Shown here in pieces: positions 5,668-9,033 of a stretch of DNA of 9,033 bases. Numbering within the stretch: position 1 is the first letter of the stretch; each line of letters begins with the position of its first letter. The position numbers were made by a program, and so were the translations under genes. Under the pieces are notes generated by a model. The model searched no databases. It saw only the letters and a list, made by a program, of their open reading frames with translations, and was not told the origin of the DNA. The stretch is from Candidatus Lindowiibacteriota bacterium (GTDB lineage Bacteria; Lindowbacteria; 2-12-FULL-62-27), in contig JAHFCY010000133.1 in assembly GCA_023249255.1 (NCBI GenBank), positions 1 through 9,033 on the forward strand. The letters are read 5' to 3'.

Positions 5668-6711
5668 ATGATGGCGCCGGCACTATCGATTTTTTTACTC
5701 TCAATTTCTTTAAACGCCGCCGCCCATGCCGGGACGGAATTATCCGGCCCCATCCGCGATTTTTTTGCGAACCAACTTGATACCTTCGCCCGGGAATCGC
5801 CGGACGTTCGGGCGTCGGATTCAGAATGCTACGATGTCTATGAGCATCTCTATGACAAAGACACTCTGGCCATCAGCCTCTTCATCGGGGTCTGCGATAA
5901 TCGTACGAACCTTGTATTGGACAGGCCCATCCGGCAAGCCTTGATGGACCACCTGAAGAAAGACTGTGGAGCCTACCCGGAAAATTATCGCGCCTGCGGG
6001 TTCAAACCAGCTGTCGATGATTCCTCGACCTTGAATAAAACCGTGCTTTTTAAATCGCGCCGGAAAAAAACCGTAGCGCTGAAAATATTTGACAGCTCGG
6101 TCAGTGAAGATTATGCGGCATGTATCGGCACTCTGGACGATCAACAGAAAATAAAATCGGCATGGACGTCCCGAGAATATCTGAATGCGATGGGACGCGA
6201 CGACGTTGTTTTATATATTGGACACTCCCGGTATGGAACCGGCCCCGGATTCTGCCCGCTGCCGGTCTTTTCCGTCATCGGTCCAGCAACCTTCATTCGA
6301 CGGCCTCTCTTGTCCCAAATGCGCGATGTTTTAAAGAATTCATCCTCTCGTCCGACCATCATGGGGTTCTTTTCATGCCAGTCCCAAAAATTCTATGGCC
6401 GGTTTATCCATTCGTTGTCCCCCCGCTCCGCCTTGCTCGTCACTTCGGAGATTGTCACACATGATCAGAACGTCTCAAGCGCGCTGGGATTCATCAACTC
6501 GATTTTGGGGATGCAGTGCCTTGACGACTTGAATAAGAGCATCAATCTAAATGGCCGGATTTCCGCCTACCATCTCTATGGATTCTTCCATTCATCCCCT
6601 CATCCCGAGTACCGCCGGTACGTTCCCATATTGGACGTTTGGATTGCCGCTGTTTTTATGGCCCTGCTCATCCTGTTTGCATCAAGACGGTTCAGGGCAG
6701 CCAAACGTTGA
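5668..6711 (+). CDS. Secreted, membrane-anchored protein with a caspase-like His/Cys arrangement
   Basis: A 347-residue protein. MMAPALSIFLLSISLNAAAH is a signal peptide lacking a basic N-terminus; cleavage is likely near AHA-G. A long extracytoplasmic region has many Cys (54, 76, 100, 110, 152, 196, 237, 284). A transmembrane helix lies at about 321-338 and a basic tail RRFRAAKR follows, giving type I topology. A beta-strand-like segment, DDVVLYIGHSRYGTGPGF, places H186 after a hydrophobic strand. About 50 residues on, PTIMGFFSCQSQKFY places C237 after another. This strand-GH...strand-SC order resembles the clan CD peptidases (caspase, CHAT, gingipain). No sequence match was run, so the catalytic role is inferred. 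The frame upstream closes at 5620, so the start is 5668 or 5671; there is no ribosome binding site. Base composition is poorer in G+C than the left half. Confidence 0.7.
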   Translation: MMAPALSIFLLSISLNAAAHAGTELSGPIRDFFANQLDTFARESPDVRASDSECYDVYEHLYDKDTLAISLFIGVCDNRTNLVLDRPIRQALMDHLKKDCGAYPENYRACGFKPAVDDSSTLNKTVLFKSRRKKTVALKIFDSSVSEDYAACIGTLDDQQKIKSAWTSREYLNAMGRDDVVLYIGHSRYGTGPGFCPLPVFSVIGPATFIRRPLLSQMRDVLKNSSSRPTIMGFFSCQSQKFYGRFIHSLSPRSALLVTSEIVTHDQNVSSALGFINSILGMQCLDDLNKSINLNGRISAYHLYGFFHSSPHPEYRRYVPILDVWIAAVFMALLILFASRRFRAAKR

Positions 6712-6770
6712 TATTGCCCCTGATTTTTACTGATGAAATTCGGAATTTGATATATCGTTAGATCATAGTC

Positions 6771-7409
6771 ATGTCATCCATCATCGGACACGGGCTTGTG
6801 GGCGTCATATCCAAACAATGCATCAAAACGTCGCTTCCCCGGGAAAAAGAAAATCGCCTGCTGGCTCTCTCGATTTTTCTGGCCATCCTGCCCGATTTCG
6901 ACGTGATCGTTTTTCTGATGCTGAAACCTGCGGGAATGACTCCGCACCGTGGGATTTCGCACAGCCTTGTCTTTATTACGATGACCGCGTTGTTTTTTGG
7001 GATCGCCGCATTCCGATATTTTCCGATATCGAAACGCAGACTGTTTTTTATCTGTTTCTGCCCGCTTCTGTCCCATCTCTTTCTTGATTATCTGATGGGC
7101 GCGGGTCCTCCTGTACCATTTTTTGCGCCTGTGATCAGCAGGGGGTTTCTTTCTCCCATCAAACTTGTGCCGTGCGCATACTACTCAACATCCGTTACCG
7201 GCCTCGTGGGACTGCTGACCCATGCGCCGACGCTCATCGGGATTGTCATGGAACTGCTTATTTTTGTTCCGATGATTATCTTTCTCGGAATTTCCGGTGA
7301 CGATGGAAAAGAACGTTGGATAAAAGCAGGGTCTCTCGTTTTCTCAATACTGGCTCTGCTCATTACTTGCTATTTATATAATTTTTGCCACGGATGTCTT
7401 TCCGATTGA
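6771..7409 (+). CDS. YdjM/DUF457-type membrane-bound metal-dependent hydrolase
   Basis: A 212-residue, multi-pass inner-membrane protein. The family pattern is visible: an N-terminal His (H7), LPDFD (40-44), HRGISHSL (59-66) and LLSHLFLDYL (99-108). These clustered His/Asp residues are expected to bind a metal. Hydrophobic segments lie at about 31-50, 64-82, 90-107, 140-172 and 186-204. The family is annotated as putative hydrolase (E. coli YdjM is LexA-regulated), but the substrate is unknown. It follows the caspase-like gene by 59 bases in the same direction with no terminator seen, so they may be co-transcribed. No ribosome binding site is evident before ATG 6771, although the hydrophobic N-terminus supports that start. 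The gene is noticeably AT-richer than the left half. Confidence 0.82.
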   Translation: MSSIIGHGLVGVISKQCIKTSLPREKENRLLALSIFLAILPDFDVIVFLMLKPAGMTPHRGISHSLVFITMTALFFGIAAFRYFPISKRRLFFICFCPLLSHLFLDYLMGAGPPVPFFAPVISRGFLSPIKLVPCAYYSTSVTGLVGLLTHAPTLIGIVMELLIFVPMIIFLGISGDDGKERWIKAGSLVFSILALLITCYLYNFCHGCLSD

Positions 7410-7430
7410 CATTCGGGTCATAGATTTATC

Positions 7431-7449
7431 ACGATCAGTATCAGATCGT
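7431..7449. other. Inverted repeat ACGATC-N7-GATCGT downstream of the YdjM-type gene
   Basis: A perfect 6+6 inverted repeat with a seven-base spacer, 22 bases after the stop codon. It may be a weak transcript-end hairpin or a protein site. No T run follows, so a classical terminator is not supported. Confidence 0.3.
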
Positions 7450-7480
7450 TAGGAAAATGGGTGGTGCTGTTCTGACAATC

Positions 7481-7525
7481 CCGTCATTTTGAGAAGCCTG
7501 TTTGGGATTCTCCACTTCGGTGGGG
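7481..7525. repeat. Possible degenerate dispersed repeat with a UUCG-capped hairpin
   Basis: CCGTCATTTTGAG...GGGATTCTCC resembles the GTCATTCTGAG...GAATCTC elements that are scattered through many bacterial intergenic regions (recalled, not searched). GAGAA (7491-7495) pairs with TTCTC (7508-7512). Overlapping this, CTCCAC-TTCG-GTGGGG (7510-7525) forms a six-pair stem, including one G-T pair, capped by the very stable cUUCGg tetraloop. The rest of 7410-7614 is AT-rich and has no gene that I can see. Whether this is a repeat can only be told from the rest of the genome. Confidence 0.4.
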
Positions 7526-7585
7526 TGGGTCTTCAAGCCTTTAATATTCAATTAGAAACAGCATCCTTTTTCGGCGGGATCTGAT

Positions 7586-7601
7586 TGGATTGTTGTTTGC
7601 A
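7586..7601 (+). promoter_or_regulatory. Candidate sigma-54 promoter of the cytochrome gene
   Basis: TGGATTGTTGTTTGCA keeps the invariant GG (7587-7588), exactly ten bases, and GC (7599-7600), with a full TTTGCA -12 box: 9 of 13 specified positions. The expected start of transcription is about 7611-7612, only three or four bases before ATG 7615, which is unusual for sigma-54 genes and lowers confidence. Confidence 0.35.
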
Positions 7602-7614
7602 CGGATATAGATCG

Positions 7615-9033
7615 ATGGCGACTCAAAGAAGCTCCTCTCCATATTATATAGGGCTGTTCGGAATGATCCTTCTGGCCGCGTGCGGGCGAGGGCGGGTGTC
7701 GGTCGAACAGGGACAGAAAGTCTACACCACATCCTGCTCGCCCTGCCACGGACAGACAGGCAAAGGCGATGGGGAACTGGCGGCGTTTTTGTATCCGAAA
7801 CCACGGGATTTCACGCGCGGGGTTTACAAACTCCGGTCGACGATGGAACCGACGCCGGCAGACACGGATCTTCGGCGCGTCATTGAACGCGGAATGACGG
7901 GGGCGGCCATGCCGGCTTGGAAGGGTCGTTTAAATTCCGAAGAAATTTCGTCCGTGATTGCCTACATCAAGAAATTTTCTCCGGAGGCGTTTTCCAATCC
8001 TGCCGACAAATCGATTACTGTCGGCGATCCTCCGTCGGCCACGCCCGAACGGCTGGCGGCAGGCAAAGCCGTTTACCAAAAAATGCAGTGCGCCAAATGC
8101 CATGGCGAAAAAGGTGTTGGTGACGGGCCGTCCGCGGTCGCGCTCAAGGATGATCTTGGATATCCGATCCCCCCCGCAAATTTCACGCTGGGGATTTTCA
8201 AGGGGGGTGATGATCCGCGCGACATCTACACCCGATTCACGACCGGAATGCTCGGCACGCCCATGCCGAGTTTCGGCGATCTTTTGACGGACGAAGAGCG
8301 CTGGAATCTCACACTCTATGTGAAATCGCTGGCAACCGAATCGATGATCGCGGACGAGATGCAGACCATCGTTGGCCGGATGATCGCGAAAGTCACAGAC
8401 AATCCCTACGATCCGGTCTGGCGGAATATTCCGCCGGTCCGTATCGCCCTTCGGCCCCTCTGGCAGCGTTCGCAATACAGCCGGTTTGTGGAAGTACGCG
8501 TCGCGCATGACGGGAAATATATCGCCGTCCACATGGTCTGGTTCGACCCGACGAAAGATTTTTCAACCGTCGAGGTCGACCGATTCCGGGACGCTGCGGC
8601 GGTGCAGTTTCCGATTTCCGACAAGCCTGGATTTTTCGGCATGGGCGCGGTGCTGTCTCCTTCGAACATCTGGCACTGGACGGCCGACGCGCAGGAGGAT
8701 GTCGATCGCGCAAATAATTTCCAACCCGCCCGGGACGTTGAGGACGCCTACCCGAACATGGTTGCGGACGCCGAACCGTTTTCGGGTGCCGGTTGGAATG
8801 CGATGCCGGCGGACGCCCGGGTCAGGCCGACCAAGGTCCAGGATTCGACATTCATCAGCGGATGGGGCGCCGGAAATCCGCTGTCGAATCCCGACCGCAA
8901 GATTCCCTACATCGAATACAACGCCGGGGGCGCCGGAAGCTTGACGGCACAACCTCACGCCTTCCAGAGCGCGATGGAATACAACGCCGATGGCATGGGC
9001 AAACCGGCGCGCCAGCCGGACGGATCCCAGAGC
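7615..9033 (+). CDS. Lipoprotein diheme cytochrome c fused to an ethylbenzene-dehydrogenase-type heme b domain (C-terminus beyond window)
   Basis: 473 residues, open at the right edge. A lipoprotein signal, YIGLFGMILLAACGRG, puts the lipidated Cys at 23. The first cytochrome c domain has CSPCH (41-45) and likely axial Met 99 in GAAMPAW. The second has CAKCH (159-163) and likely Met 217 in GTPMPSF. From about 265 on, the sequence (NPYDPVWRNIPPVRIALRPL, then FFGMGAVLSPSNIWHW at 340-355) fits the EB_dh family of heme b gamma subunits of type II DMSO-reductase-family enzymes such as ethylbenzene dehydrogenase. Such subunits carry electrons between a periplasmic molybdenum enzyme and the respiratory chain. 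Here c-heme and b-heme modules are joined in one membrane-tethered chain. Catalytic subunit genes would be expected downstream, outside the window. The start is chosen for the signal peptide; the ribosome binding site is weak. Confidence 0.85.
   Translation, partial: MATQRSSSPYYIGLFGMILLAACGRGRVSVEQGQKVYTTSCSPCHGQTGKGDGELAAFLYPKPRDFTRGVYKLRSTMEPTPADTDLRRVIERGMTGAAMPAWKGRLNSEEISSVIAYIKKFSPEAFSNPADKSITVGDPPSATPERLAAGKAVYQKMQCAKCHGEKGVGDGPSAVALKDDLGYPIPPANFTLGIFKGGDDPRDIYTRFTTGMLGTPMPSFGDLLTDEERWNLTLYVKSLATESMIADEMQTIVGRMIAKVTDNPYDPVWRNIPPVRIALRPLWQRSQYSRFVEVRVAHDGKYIAVHMVWFDPTKDFSTVEVDRFRDAAAVQFPISDKPGFFGMGAVLSPSNIWHWTADAQEDVDRANNFQPARDVEDAYPNMVADAEPFSGAGWNAMPADARVRPTKVQDSTFISGWGAGNPLSNPDRKIPYIEYNAGGAGSLTAQPHAFQSAMEYNADGMGKPARQPDGSQS

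Noticed and set aside
6726-6756. TTTACT-N17-GATATA as a promoter for the YdjM-type gene
   Set aside because: Too few matches to the consensus in such AT-rich DNA to be distinguished from chance.
7930-8532. 200-codon minus-strand frame inside the cytochrome gene
   Set aside because: The plus-strand frame shows two CxxCH heme sites and EB_dh motifs; the minus frame shows nothing recognisable.
1-9033. tRNA, rRNA, CRISPR array, transposase, integrase or attachment sites
   Set aside because: No cloverleaf-like or rRNA-like sequence, no regularly spaced direct repeats, and no mobile-element protein was seen on either strand.

Overview
The window is bacterial and almost certainly Gram-negative: it encodes a TolC-type outer-membrane channel, a lipoprotein cytochrome and a sigma-54 activator with its sensor kinase. 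Most genes are GC-rich (39 of 60 bases are G or C at 4441-4500). The stretch around 6700-7600 is clearly richer in A+T (18 of 60 at 6721-6780). The gene set resembles deltaproteobacteria-like or related uncultured respiratory lineages, but nothing here fixes the taxon.

Left part, minus strand (1-2083). Reading leftwards, there is a decayed DUF255/YyaL-type thioredoxin-fold gene (720-2083), then a small exported Cys-rich protein (411-719), then the N-terminus of a TolC/CusC-family channel that runs off the window edge (1-272). The DUF255 gene keeps its CxWC active site. It has no usable start, a one-base frameshift near 1023, no stop of its own, and three apparent in-frame internal deletions. 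A textbook TTGACT-N17-TACAAT promoter lies in its 3' end and would start transcription almost on the ATG of the Cys-rich protein.

Centre, plus strand (2088-5606). A likely four-gene operon encodes a membrane histidine kinase with a Cys-containing PAS domain, an NtrC-family response regulator (ATGA overlap), a 63-residue four-Cys protein, and a carboxymuconolactone decarboxylase/AhpD-like protein (ATGA overlap). An excellent sigma-54 promoter match (2197-2212) precedes it, with short dyads upstream. This suggests autoregulation by the encoded activator and supports a kinase start at 2309 rather than any longer reading.

Right part, plus strand (5668-9033). A secreted, C-terminally membrane-anchored protein carries a His...Cys arrangement resembling caspase-fold peptidases (5668-6711). 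A YdjM/DUF457-type multi-pass membrane hydrolase follows (6771-7409). After an AT-rich gap holding a UUCG hairpin and a possible dispersed repeat, a lipoprotein with two c-type heme sites fused to an ethylbenzene-dehydrogenase-type heme b domain (7615 onward) runs off the right edge. It is probably an electron-transfer subunit for a molybdoenzyme encoded beyond the window. No tRNA, rRNA, CRISPR array, transposase or phage gene was seen.
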